Origin: an uncultured Verrucomicrobia subdivision 3 bacterium | Lineage (GTDB): Bacteria; Verrucomicrobiota; Verrucomicrobiia; Limisphaerales; UBA8199 | Direction of reading: 5' to 3' | DNA length: 46,863 nucleotides | Assembly (NCBI GenBank): GCA_903913865.1 | Contig: CAIWMU010000078.1 | Location: forward strand, 1 to 46,863 | Shown: positions 1 to 7,113 of the stretch, in pieces | Position numbering within the stretch: position 1 is the first letter of the stretch | Layout: each line of letters begins with the position of its first letter | Made by a program: the position numbers and the translations under genes | Notes under the pieces: generated by a model | Database searches by the model: none | Told to the model about the DNA's origin: nothing | The model's input: the letters and a program-made list of their open reading frames with translations, nothing else

Positions 1-308
1 CAACCCCGATGGGGTTGTTGATATGTTGTGCATTTACCCGGGGTATCGCCTCGGCGGCGCAACCCCGGGCAATATGGCAGAATCCCGTTGGGATTCCGGG
101 AGGGCGATGGGGTAAGGTGTGGCCTTCGGCGTTTCCGGAGGGGGGATGGGGTAAGGTGTGACCTTCGGCGTTTCCGGAGGGGGGAATTGGTCCACGTCCA
201 TCCGCGCAGTTGCAATCCCGATTGGATTCCGGGAGGGCTGCAAGACCAGGGCATGTGTTCCCCCCTTCTGGAATTACAGGGGGGTCGCAGTGGGGAGGAA
301 TGTCTGCC
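1..308. repeat. Intergenic region with small palindromes and a 39-bp tandem repeat
   Basis: No convincing gene lies here. The stretch is built from short perfect palindromes with a 3-base centre: caacccc-gat-ggggttg at 1-17 and aatccc-gtt-gggatt at 81-95. A longer pair, cccgggg (37-43) and ccccggg (63-69), encloses a GC-rich loop. A 39-bp unit is then repeated in tandem at 106-144 and 145-183 with one visible base difference. Short frames that cross it are Arg/Pro/Gly-rich and overlap on both strands, as expected for non-coding repeats. It lies downstream of phoU and has the look of a dispersed REP-like element. Confidence 0.6.
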
Positions 309-989
309 CTATTTGCCGGTGGCGGAAAGGTTTTGCCGGGACTGGGTGTGGCGGATGTCTTCGGCTTCGCAGAGGTAAACGACTTCTTCGGCGATGTTCT
401 TTGCGTGGTCGGCGATGCGCTCGAGGCTTTTGGCGACGGTGATCAGATGCTGGGCGCGTTGGATATTGCCGGGGCTTTCCATCATGAGGGCGAGGAGGGA
501 TCGGTAGATTCGGCGGTTCAGTTCGTCGATCTCCTTGTCGAGGGGGATGATGGTGCGGGCGGTGGCGGCGTCGGACCGGACGAAGGCGTCGAGGGAGGCA
601 TTGAGGAGGTTTAGGGACAGGTCGGCCATGCGGCGCAGGTCGATATCGGTCTTGAGGGGTGGCTCCTGGGAGAGATCGAGGGCGCGCTTGGCGATTTTGG
701 TGGCCTCATCGCCCACCCGCTCGACGTTTTGGGAGAGGCGCATGGCCACGGTGATGAGGCGCAGTTGCGAGGCGAGGGGTGCCTTGGCAAGGAGGGTGAT
801 GGCGGCATCATCGACATCGACCTCGAAGCGGTCGATGATTTCATCATCCTGCTTCACTTTCTCAGCGAGGGCATCGTTGCGGTTGATGATGGCATCGACG
901 GCATTCTTGACGGACAACTCGGCATGGCTGGCCATGGTGAGCAGCATCTGCTTGAGGCCGGAGATTTCTCTTTCGAAATGGGTTTGCAT
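309..989 (-). CDS. phoU: Phosphate signalling/transport regulator PhoU
   Basis: A 226-residue all-alpha protein of normal PhoU length (two PhoU domains). PhoU is cytoplasmic; it links the PstSCAB transporter to the PhoR-type sensor kinase and damps Pho signalling and phosphate uptake when phosphate is plentiful. The start of the protein (MQTHFEREISGLKQMLL) matches the usual PhoU beginning. I chose the ATG at 989, 20 bp after the pstB stop. A TTG at 1013 overlaps the pstB stop and would add eight residues (MTPAFPHY) that do not look like PhoU. It is the last gene of the porin-pstSCAB-phoU operon, its usual place. Confidence 0.93.
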   Translation of the reverse strand: MQTHFEREISGLKQMLLTMASHAELSVKNAVDAIINRNDALAEKVKQDDEIIDRFEVDVDDAAITLLAKAPLASQLRLITVAMRLSQNVERVGDEATKIAKRALDLSQEPPLKTDIDLRRMADLSLNLLNASLDAFVRSDAATARTIIPLDKEIDELNRRIYRSLLALMMESPGNIQRAQHLITVAKSLERIADHAKNIAEEVVYLCEAEDIRHTQSRQNLSATGK

Positions 990-1009
990 GTAATGTGGAA
1001 AAGCGGGGG

Positions 1010-1822
1010 TCAACCGAACCGGCCGGTGACGTAATCCTCAGTCTGTTTGTTGGTGGGATTGGTGAATATTTTTGAGGTCTTATCGAACTCGACGAGGTTG
1101 CCCAAATAGAAGAAGGCGGTTTCATCCGAGATGCGTGTGGCCTGCTGCATGTTATGGGTGACGATGACGATTGTGAACTGCTGTTTCAACTCCAAAATCA
1201 ACTCCTCGATGCGGGCGGTTGCGAGGGGGTCGAGGGCGGAGGCCGGCTCATCCATGAGGATGATTTCGGGGCGGATGGCGATAGCGCGGGCGATGCAGAG
1301 GCGCTGCTGCTGGCCGCCGGAGAGGCCGAGGGCACTGGTGTGGAGGCGGTCCTTGACCTCGTCCCAGAGGGCGGCCTGGCGGAGGCTGCGCTCGATCACC
1401 TCGTCCAGTTCCGTCTTTGCCCTGGTGCCATGGAGCCTGAGGGCGTAGGCGATGTTCTCGTAGATGCTTTTGGGAAAGGGGTTCGAGCGCTGAAAGACCA
1501 TGCCGACCTGACGGCGCAGTTCGATGAGATCAACCTCCGGGGAATAGATATCCTCGCCGTTGATTTCGACCAGGCCGGTGATGCGGACACTGTCGATGAG
1601 ATCATTCATCCGGTTGAGGCAGCGGAGGAGGGTCGATTTGCCGCAGCCGGAAGGGCCGATGAAGGCGGTGACGACGTTCTTGCGGATGTCGATGCCAATG
1701 GATTTTAGCGCCTGGGATTGGCCGTAGTGCAGGCAGAGGTCGCGGGCGCGGATGATGACGGGGAAAGCCTCATCAGGTTCCGGACTGGCGGGAATGTGTC
1801 GGGATTGGATGGTTTCGGTCAT
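1010..1822 (-). CDS. pstB: Phosphate ABC transporter ATP-binding protein PstB
   Basis: A 270-residue cytoplasmic ATPase of the high-affinity phosphate importer. The Walker A motif GPSGCGKST is at about residues 56-64, the ABC signature LSGGQQQRL at about 167-175 and Walker B with [13 protein letters not shown] at about 187-199, all intact. The length is typical for PstB. The ATG at 1822 is preferred; a TTG at 1831 is possible and would add three residues. The gene follows pstA by about 10 bp, so translation is probably coupled. It powers phosphate import through the PstC-PstA channel. Confidence 0.96.
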   Translation of the reverse strand: MTETIQSRHIPASPEPDEAFPVIIRARDLCLHYGQSQALKSIGIDIRKNVVTAFIGPSGCGKSTLLRCLNRMNDLIDSVRITGLVEINGEDIYSPEVDLIELRRQVGMVFQRSNPFPKSIYENIAYALRLHGTRAKTELDEVIERSLRQAALWDEVKDRLHTSALGLSGGQQQRLCIARAIAIRPEIILMDEPASALDPLATARIEELILELKQQFTIVIVTHNMQQATRISDETAFFYLGNLVEFDKTSKIFTNPTNKQTEDYVTGRFG

Positions 1823-1832
1823 GGCATTCAAA

Positions 1833-2783
1833 TTATTGGAGCATCCGGAGGGTTTTACGCATGCGGGCGCGGACGAGGATGGCGACGATGTTCAGGGCGA
1901 TCGTGAGGAGGAGGAGGACCAGCACGGTGGCGTAAAGGATGGGCCGGGTCTTTTCGATATCCGGGGACTGGGTGGAGAGGATGAAGACGTGATAGCCGAG
2001 ATCCATGAACTGGTCGGAGAGGCTGTGGGGGAGCTCGGCCATGTAATAGGCGGCACCGGTGAAGAGGATGGGGGCGACCTCGCCTGCCGCCCGGCTGATG
2101 GCGAGGATGGCACCGGTGAGGATGCCCGGGAGAGCCTGGGGCAGGACGATCTGGAGGATCGTCTGGAGCTTGGTGGCGCCGAGGGCGAGGCTGGCTTCGC
2201 GCAGGCCCTGGGGGATGGCGCGGAGGGATTCCTCGGTGGCGACGACGACAACCGGAAGGGTCATGACGGCCAGGGTGAGGGAAGCCCAGATCAGGGCGGG
2301 CTTGCCCCAGATGGTGTCGGCTCCATTGAAAAGACCATCGACATTGCGGCCAAGGAAGTTGATGAAGAACCCGAGGCCGAACAGGCCAAAGACGATGGAG
2401 GGGACGCTGGCCAGGTTGTTGATGGCGCCGCGGATGATGCGGGTGAGGCGGGAGGTTGCCGGGGCATACTCTGTGAGGTAAAGCGCGGTGATCACCCCGA
2501 TAGGCATCACGAAGAGGGTCATCAGGAGGACCCGGGCGGTGGTGCCGATGATCATCGGGAGGATGCCGGCCTTGTTGACATCGAACATGTCGCTCTGTGT
2601 TCCTCCTGTGACGAAGCGCCAGGAAAGGGAGGAACCGCCGATATAAATGACGTTGCCGAGGATGATGAGCAGGATGGCGATGATGAGAAAGGTGGCCAGG
2701 CCTGTGAGACCGGAGAACACAAAGGAGGGCAGGTCGAAGCCGCGCGAGCGGAACTTGACGATGGGGCGGGTGGCTGAGTTCAT
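1833..2783 (-). CDS. pstA: Phosphate ABC transporter permease PstA
   Basis: A 316-residue inner-membrane permease with about six hydrophobic segments. It carries the binding-protein-dependent transport signature near the middle/C-terminal half ([20 protein letters not shown], then a conserved [19 protein letters not shown] stretch), which contacts PstB. It pairs with PstC to form the phosphate channel. Its ATG overlaps the pstC stop codon by 4 bp (ATGA), a sign of translational coupling. Nothing is missing relative to the family. Confidence 0.95.
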   Translation of the reverse strand: MNSATRPIVKFRSRGFDLPSFVFSGLTGLATFLIIAILLIILGNVIYIGGSSLSWRFVTGGTQSDMFDVNKAGILPMIIGTTARVLLMTLFVMPIGVITALYLTEYAPATSRLTRIIRGAINNLASVPSIVFGLFGLGFFINFLGRNVDGLFNGADTIWGKPALIWASLTLAVMTLPVVVVATEESLRAIPQGLREASLALGATKLQTILQIVLPQALPGILTGAILAISRAAGEVAPILFTGAAYYMAELPHSLSDQFMDLGYHVFILSTQSPDIEKTRPILYATVLVLLLLTIALNIVAILVRARMRKTLRMLQ

Positions 2784-3916
2784 CGCTTTCCTTCCATTTT
2801 GGATTTGAGGCCCCGAATGATCCGGTTGGCGGCGAGGTTGCTGAGGAAGGTGACGGCAAAAAGGAGGGTGCCAAGCATGAAGAGGATCCGGTAGTGATGG
2901 CCGCCGAAAACGGTTTCAGCGAGTTCCGCCGCGATGGTGGCGGTGACGGAGCGGGTGGAATCGAAGATGTTCCAGGAGACGATGCTGGCATTGCCGCTGG
3001 CCATGAGAACGACCATGGTTTCGCCGATGGCGCGGCCGAAGCCGAGCACCACAGCGGCGAAGACGCCGGGGAGGGCGGCGGGGAGGACGATCTGCCAGGC
3101 GGTCTGCCAGCGGGAGGATCCGAGGGCGAGGGCGGCCTGGGTGTAGCTGCGGGGGACGCTGGAGAGGGCATCCTCGGCGATGGAAAAGACGACGGGTATC
3201 ACCGCGAGGCCAAGGGCAATCCCGGCTACGAAGGAGTTCAGGCGGACCTGGTAGCCCAGAAGGTTCTGGAAAAAGCTGGCGAGAACGATGAGGGAGAAAA
3301 AGCCGAGGACCACGGAGGGGATTCCGGCGAGCAACTCGATGGCTGGCTTGAGGAGTTCTCTGGCCCGGTTGCCTGCGAGTTGGGAGACGTAAATGGCTGC
3401 GCCGAGGGCAATCGGGACGGAGAAGAGCAGGGCGACCAGAGTGAGCTTGAGGCTGCCGATGGCGAGCGGGATGATGTTGTATTTATGAATTTGGGAGACG
3501 GGCTGCCAGATGAAAACAGGGTGGTCGTAGTCGCTCCATTGATGGGGGAGGAGCATGTAACGCCATTGGGTGGTGTTCACAGCAGCATCCTTGTCCTTGG
3601 TGAGTTCCGAGGCGCCCTCGAGCTTCACTTCCATCAAGGCCTGGATGGCATCCCGGTCCAGCTCCCGAAACTGCTTCGGGGTGAGGCCGAGATACTTCTG
3701 CAATTCGGCCGGTGACAACGTGTCCATTTTGGCCACAGGCAGAACTTCCTGAACCAGGGAGCTGTTCGTCTGACCGAGAAATACGGGGAGGGCCTCGCGG
3801 GCCACGAACAGGAAGATAAGGAACACCATCAGGATCGCGCTGGTGGCGATCAGGAAAATGGCCCGTTCCACGATCCATTCGAATGGATTGGCGCGGTGCC
3901 CCCGTTTGAGGCCCAT
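2780..3916 (-). CDS. pstC: Phosphate ABC transporter permease PstC, with enlarged periplasmic loop
   Basis: An inner-membrane permease of 378 residues from the ATG at 3916 (392 from a GTG at 3958). The permease core is clear: an LLKPAIELLAGIPSVVLGFF stretch and, later, EDALSSVPRSYTQAALALGS, the PstB-contact loop. Between the first membrane helix and the permease domain there is a soluble segment of roughly 100 residues, rich in charged residues (for example MDTLSPAELQKYLGLTPKQF), that compact PstC proteins lack. It ends in a 4-bp overlap with pstA. An intrinsic terminator separates it from pstS upstream, so it is probably expressed at a lower level than pstS. Confidence 0.92.
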   Translation of the reverse strand: MGLKRGHRANPFEWIVERAIFLIATSAILMVFLIFLFVAREALPVFLGQTNSSLVQEVLPVAKMDTLSPAELQKYLGLTPKQFRELDRDAIQALMEVKLEGASELTKDKDAAVNTTQWRYMLLPHQWSDYDHPVFIWQPVSQIHKYNIIPLAIGSLKLTLVALLFSVPIALGAAIYVSQLAGNRARELLKPAIELLAGIPSVVLGFFSLIVLASFFQNLLGYQVRLNSFVAGIALGLAVIPVVFSIAEDALSSVPRSYTQAALALGSSRWQTAWQIVLPAALPGVFAAVVLGFGRAIGETMVVLMASGNASIVSWNIFDSTRSVTATIAAELAETVFGGHHYRILFMLGTLLFAVTFLSNLAANRIIRGLKSKMEGKR

Positions 3917-3968
3917 CCAGCCGATGCTGCGCTTACCTGTTTGTTGTTGGTGTGGCACGTGATTTTGT

Positions 3969-4010
3969 AAAAAACCGGGTGGGTGGGAGATTCAGATCCC
4001 GCCCACCCGG
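3969..4010 (-). terminator. Intrinsic terminator/attenuator between pstS and pstC
   Basis: On the minus strand a 14-bp stem (arms 3997-4010 and 3975-3988, one imperfect pair) encloses an 8-base loop and is followed at once by six T residues (3969-3974). It begins about 40 bp after the pstS stop and ends just before pstC. Since pstC-pstA-pstB-phoU have no other obvious promoter here, the structure most likely allows partial read-through. That would yield much more PstS than membrane components. Confidence 0.8.
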
Positions 4011-4051
4011 CTGGAGTTCCGCACGGGAGACCGTGGGGAACGGGGGCCAAG

Positions 4052-4909
4052 TTATTTGTTTCTGAGCGTTTCCGGAAGCGGATAATAGCCGATTTCCTTG
4101 ACGAGCTTCTGGCCTTCATCGCTGCGGAGCCAGTTGATGTAGGCGGCGGTCTCGCCCTTGTCGATGGCCGGGTTCACATAGATGTAGAGGTAGCGCCAGA
4201 TGGGGTATTTGGCCCCGACGACGGTTTCCTCGGTGGGTTCGATGGCCGGGGATTCAGGGGTGGCCTTGACCTTGAGGTGCTTCGCGCCGGCACCGTAGGC
4301 GGCGCCGCCATAGCCGATGCCGTTCTTGTCCTTGGCCACAGCCTGCAGGAGGGCTGCGGTGCCGGGCATGGTCTGGGCGCTGGCGGCGAAATCGGCGCCC
4401 TTCAGAACGTGCTCCTTGAAGAACTCGTAGGTGCCGGAGCTGTTCTCGCGGCTGTAAACCGTGATGGGGGCATCCGGGCCGCCGACAGCCTTCCAGTTCT
4501 TGATCTTGCCGGTGAAGATTTTCTCCAGCTGTTCCAGATCGAGTTCCTGGATTGTGTTTTCGGCGCTGACGTAGATGGAGAGCCCGTCGAGGGCCACCTT
4601 GTATTCCGTCGGGCGCTTGCCGAAGGATTTGATGCACTCGGCGATCTCCGCCGATTTGATCTTCCGGGAGGCGTTGGCGAGGTCGGTGGTGCGGTTCTGC
4701 AGCGCGGCAAAGCCGGTGCCGGAGCCGCCGCCGGTGACCTGGATTTTCGTGCCCGGGGTCTTGCCCATGTAAACCTCGGCCCATTTCTGGGCGAGGATGA
4801 CCATGGTGTCGGAGCCCTTGGCGGTGATGCTGCCGGCCAGGGCGGAGGGCATCGGGACCGCGAGCAGGAGGCCGAGAGCGGTGGTTTGAATGATGTTTTT
4901 CAGATTCAT
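4052..4909 (-). CDS. pstS: Periplasmic phosphate-binding protein PstS
   Basis: A 285-residue periplasmic binding protein. The signal peptide covers about residues 1-25 (MNLKNIIQTTALGLLLAVPM then PSALA, cleavage before GSITAKGSD). The mature start ITAKGSDTM and the later SRENSSGTYEFFKEHVL stretch are the phosphate-contacting loops of the PstS-like fold. It captures phosphate and delivers it to PstC/PstA. A longer frame reaches an ATG at 4960 inside the end of the porin gene, but only the ATG at 4909 places the signal peptide at the N-terminus. It follows the porin by 38 bp. Confidence 0.95.
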   Translation of the reverse strand: MNLKNIIQTTALGLLLAVPMPSALAGSITAKGSDTMVILAQKWAEVYMGKTPGTKIQVTGGGSGTGFAALQNRTTDLANASRKIKSAEIAECIKSFGKRPTEYKVALDGLSIYVSAENTIQELDLEQLEKIFTGKIKNWKAVGGPDAPITVYSRENSSGTYEFFKEHVLKGADFAASAQTMPGTAALLQAVAKDKNGIGYGGAAYGAGAKHLKVKATPESPAIEPTEETVVGAKYPIWRYLYIYVNPAIDKGETAAYINWLRSDEGQKLVKEIGYYPLPETLRNK

Positions 4910-4947
4910 GATAATGTCTTGTCTAAGGATTGTGAGGATGGGGGTGA

Positions 4948-6273
4948 TCAGAATTTCCACATGGCATCCACCTGGAGGCGACCGGCCTGGGTGTCCACGG
5001 TGGATGCCGGTTTGTCGATCAGCTCCATCATGAAGTAGGTGACGCCGAGGGTGAAGGAATCGAACGGGGAATAGGTGCCGCGCACCATGTGGCCCTTGAG
5101 GTTCGTTCCGGCGCGATAGCCGCTGGATCCGCCGATGGGGGCGACCGGGTAATAGGCGCCGGTGTCGGAATCAACCAACTCCTCGAACCATGCGTCGCTT
5201 TCGAGGTGCTTGTAGCGGTAGGTCAAATCCCAGGTGCCGCGCTTGCCCGATTTGCCAAAGCCGATTCCGGCGGAATAGCCGGTGTTCTGCCTGCTGGGGG
5301 CATCGGAATTGTTTTCGTAATCGCCGAAAGCGCGGATGGGGAACAGGCCCTTGTAGAGGGGGAAGGAATCGAGGGAGTAGGTGGCGGAGGCATCCACCAC
5401 CACAGGGCGGTAACCGTTGACGAGGGAACCATCCGCGCGGCGGGTATTGCCGGAGTTCTGGTTCGGAATGGAGGCCGTGGTCAACTGGTAGGCGCTCTCG
5501 ATGGAGTAGAAGGCGATGCCTGCGGAGGTCTGGAACTTGGGGGACCACTTGGAATCAACCCGGAACTGGCCGCCGAAGTAGTAGGGGTCGTTGGCGTCGG
5601 CGCTGATCTCGTTCAGGGAGAAGGCACCTGCAATCACCTTGAAGGTGTGCATGTCCTTGAGGGTATAGCTGATGGTGGCCGCAGCGCCTTCGGGGGTGTA
5701 ATCGTTATCGAACATGAGGTCCGAGGTGACGAACGGATTTTCCATCTTGCCGATGATCACGTTGCCGAGCCAGCCATCGGTGTGCAGGGGGGACCACTTG
5801 CCGTAGGCCTGCTCGATATAGACAAACTTCTTCGATCCATTGCTGGAGAAGGTGGAGTTGCCGGAGATGGGGTCGCCGCCGGTGCCGCCCGAGGCGGGAT
5901 CGGAGGAGGTGAGGCGGAAGCCGACCTCGAAATCATCCTTGAGCACGGCCACGGTGCCGAAGCGCATCCGGTAGCGGAAGCGGTTGCGGTCCGAAATGTT
6001 GGGGGCTTCGACGGTGATGGCTTCATAACGGCCCCGGAGGTCGCCGTTGAATTTGAGCGAGTTGACCCAGTCGGGCATGCCGCTCTTGACGGAGTAGGCG
6101 GAGTTGAAGTCCTTGTCGGTCTCCTCCCGGAGGTCGTTTGCCTCCTTGACGGTGAGGACGCCCTTGTCCACCAACTTGTTGATGAGCGCGTCGGACGATT
6201 GTGCCTGGCTGTTGCCAGCGAAGGCGGCTGTGGCGATTGCCGCAGCCACCACGGTTTTGCAGGTATTTTTCAT
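4948..6273 (-). CDS. Putative outer-membrane porin (Porin_5-like), first gene of the pst operon
   Basis: A 441-residue predicted outer-membrane beta-barrel. The signal peptide is MKNTCKTVVAAAIATAAFAG, ending near NSQAQ. The next stretch, SSDALINKLVDKGVLTVKEA, is the short N-terminal helix seen in many PVC and proteobacterial putative porins. The rest is rich in alternating aromatic/polar strands (NGDLRGRYEA, RFRYRMRFGTVAVLKDDFEV) and ends in Phe (MWKF), the usual barrel terminus. An upstream in-frame ATG at 6297 adds MNNTCKNQ, a near repeat of the start, and is a real alternative. Its position at the head of the operon, right behind a Pho-box-like array, suggests phosphate (or polyphosphate/organic phosphate) passage; that role is inferred. 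Confidence 0.85.
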   Translation of the reverse strand: MKNTCKTVVAAAIATAAFAGNSQAQSSDALINKLVDKGVLTVKEANDLREETDKDFNSAYSVKSGMPDWVNSLKFNGDLRGRYEAITVEAPNISDRNRFRYRMRFGTVAVLKDDFEVGFRLTSSDPASGGTGGDPISGNSTFSSNGSKKFVYIEQAYGKWSPLHTDGWLGNVIIGKMENPFVTSDLMFDNDYTPEGAAATISYTLKDMHTFKVIAGAFSLNEISADANDPYYFGGQFRVDSKWSPKFQTSAGIAFYSIESAYQLTTASIPNQNSGNTRRADGSLVNGYRPVVVDASATYSLDSFPLYKGLFPIRAFGDYENNSDAPSRQNTGYSAGIGFGKSGKRGTWDLTYRYKHLESDAWFEELVDSDTGAYYPVAPIGGSSGYRAGTNLKGHMVRGTYSPFDSFTLGVTYFMMELIDKPASTVDTQAGRLQVDAMWKF

Positions 6274-6324
6274 CTGGTTTTTACAGGTGTTGTTCATCTG
6301 TTGAGCAAACCATGCCAGAATGAA

Positions 6325-6364
6325 GTTACAAACAGGTTGTGGTTTTGTTACAATCGTGTGACAA
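6325..6364 (-). promoter_or_regulatory. Pho-box-like array of 11-bp direct repeats
   Basis: Read on the minus strand, TTGTCAC (6358-6364), TTGTAAC (6347-6353), a degenerate CCACAAC (6336-6342) and TTGTAAC (6325-6331) are spaced exactly 11 bp apart. PhoB boxes are 7-bp CTGTCAT-like repeats with 4-bp spacers, hence the same 11-bp period. The array ends about 27 bp before the upstream porin ATG (6297) and 51 bp before the ATG at 6273. It sits between the porin/pst operon and the divergent lipoprotein gene, so it may serve both. Confidence 0.7.
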
Positions 6365-6390
6365 ATTGTTTTTTGGAAAGGGCCTGTAAC

Positions 6391-6855
6391 ATGAAGAAGA
6401 TCATCCGCCTTTGCATCGTGCCGGTTCTGCTGGCCGCCGGTTGCGTCTCGCACGAGCGCAATTTTGACAGGCATTTTACTGATTTCAGTGAGCTGATCCG
6501 GGCCAGGTCCATCTCGGCGCGGTGGGAGGTCCGGTCGCCGGTTTTGAGTCCGGTTCCACCGCCGGTGACGCAGGTGGAGCCGGTAGTGAGCGCCCCCGTG
6601 GCGGAGGTTCCCGCCGCCCCGGCGCCGGTGGATGTTCCGGCGGCAGTGGTGGTGGAACCGGCCCGGGTTGCGGTGCCCGCGCCGGGCGGTGTTGAGTTGC
6701 GCACGAACAACCTTCCCCAGAGGGTGATCCGGGCGGCGAGCCCCGCACCGGTCACGGCCCAGAGGCCTGCCGGGTCGAAGGGATCGTTCAACAGCAGCAG
6801 CGGGGGGGCGGTTGTGCCATCGAGATCCAGCAGCAGCGGGTCGCGCGGGAGGTGA
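6391..6855 (+). CDS. Small Pro/Val/Ala-rich lipoprotein of unknown function
   Basis: A 154-residue protein with a lipoprotein signal: MKKIIRLCIVPVLLAAGC, lipobox LAAGC with Cys18. After a short charged segment (about 19-50) comes a long low-complexity region rich in Pro, Val and Ala, then a Ser/Gly-rich tail (SSSSGSRGR). It is probably an envelope-attached spacer-like protein; no enzymatic domain is visible. I start it at the ATG at 6391 because the longer open frame upstream is antisense to the porin. It diverges from the porin/pst operon across a 117-bp region that holds the Pho-box array, so phosphate control is possible. Confidence 0.7.
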   Translation: MKKIIRLCIVPVLLAAGCVSHERNFDRHFTDFSELIRARSISARWEVRSPVLSPVPPPVTQVEPVVSAPVAEVPAAPAPVDVPAAVVVEPARVAVPAPGGVELRTNNLPQRVIRAASPAPVTAQRPAGSKGSFNSSSGGAVVPSRSSSSGSRGR

Positions 6856-7113
6856 GGGGCAATTAGGAATTAAGAATTATGAATTAAGAATTGGGGAGGA
6901 GATGCAGATGTTGCGGGTATGAGCGATTTGGTCAGGGTCCTGCAACGACCCCCCACCCACGGACCGCACCAACGGTGCGAACCATGCCAGCCCGGGGCAA
7001 CGCCCCGGGAAATAGTCCCAAAATATAAAATGCCCTGAAGGGGCGTTCAAACCGGTGCCACAATCCCTCGCCCGCCTTTGCGTTCACCCGGTCCCCGTCG
7101 CCCGCCCCCCCCC
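6856..7113. repeat. Intergenic region with AT-rich direct repeat and GC palindromes
   Basis: No gene is visible. At 6861-6894 a strikingly AT-rich stretch contains the 12-mer gaattaagaatt twice (6867-6878 and 6881-6892). Further on are small perfect palindromes with the same AAC centre: gcacc-aac-ggtgc (6966-6978) and cccggggc-aac-gccccggg (6991-7009), then a weaker gccc-tgaag-gggc near 7033. The style matches the palindromes at the left end of the window, which suggests one dispersed family. The stretch lies between two convergent genes. Confidence 0.55.

Noticed and set aside
1-240. CRISPR array at the left end
   Set aside because: Only two adjacent 39-bp copies without spacers, and no cas genes.
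1752-2777. 341-codon plus-strand frame opposite pstA
   Set aside because: Shadow of pstA; Glu/Asp/Gly-rich with no family features.
5089-6390. Long plus-strand frame upstream of the small lipoprotein
   Set aside because: It is antisense to the porin and Gly/Val-rich; the lipoprotein signal begins at ATG 6391.
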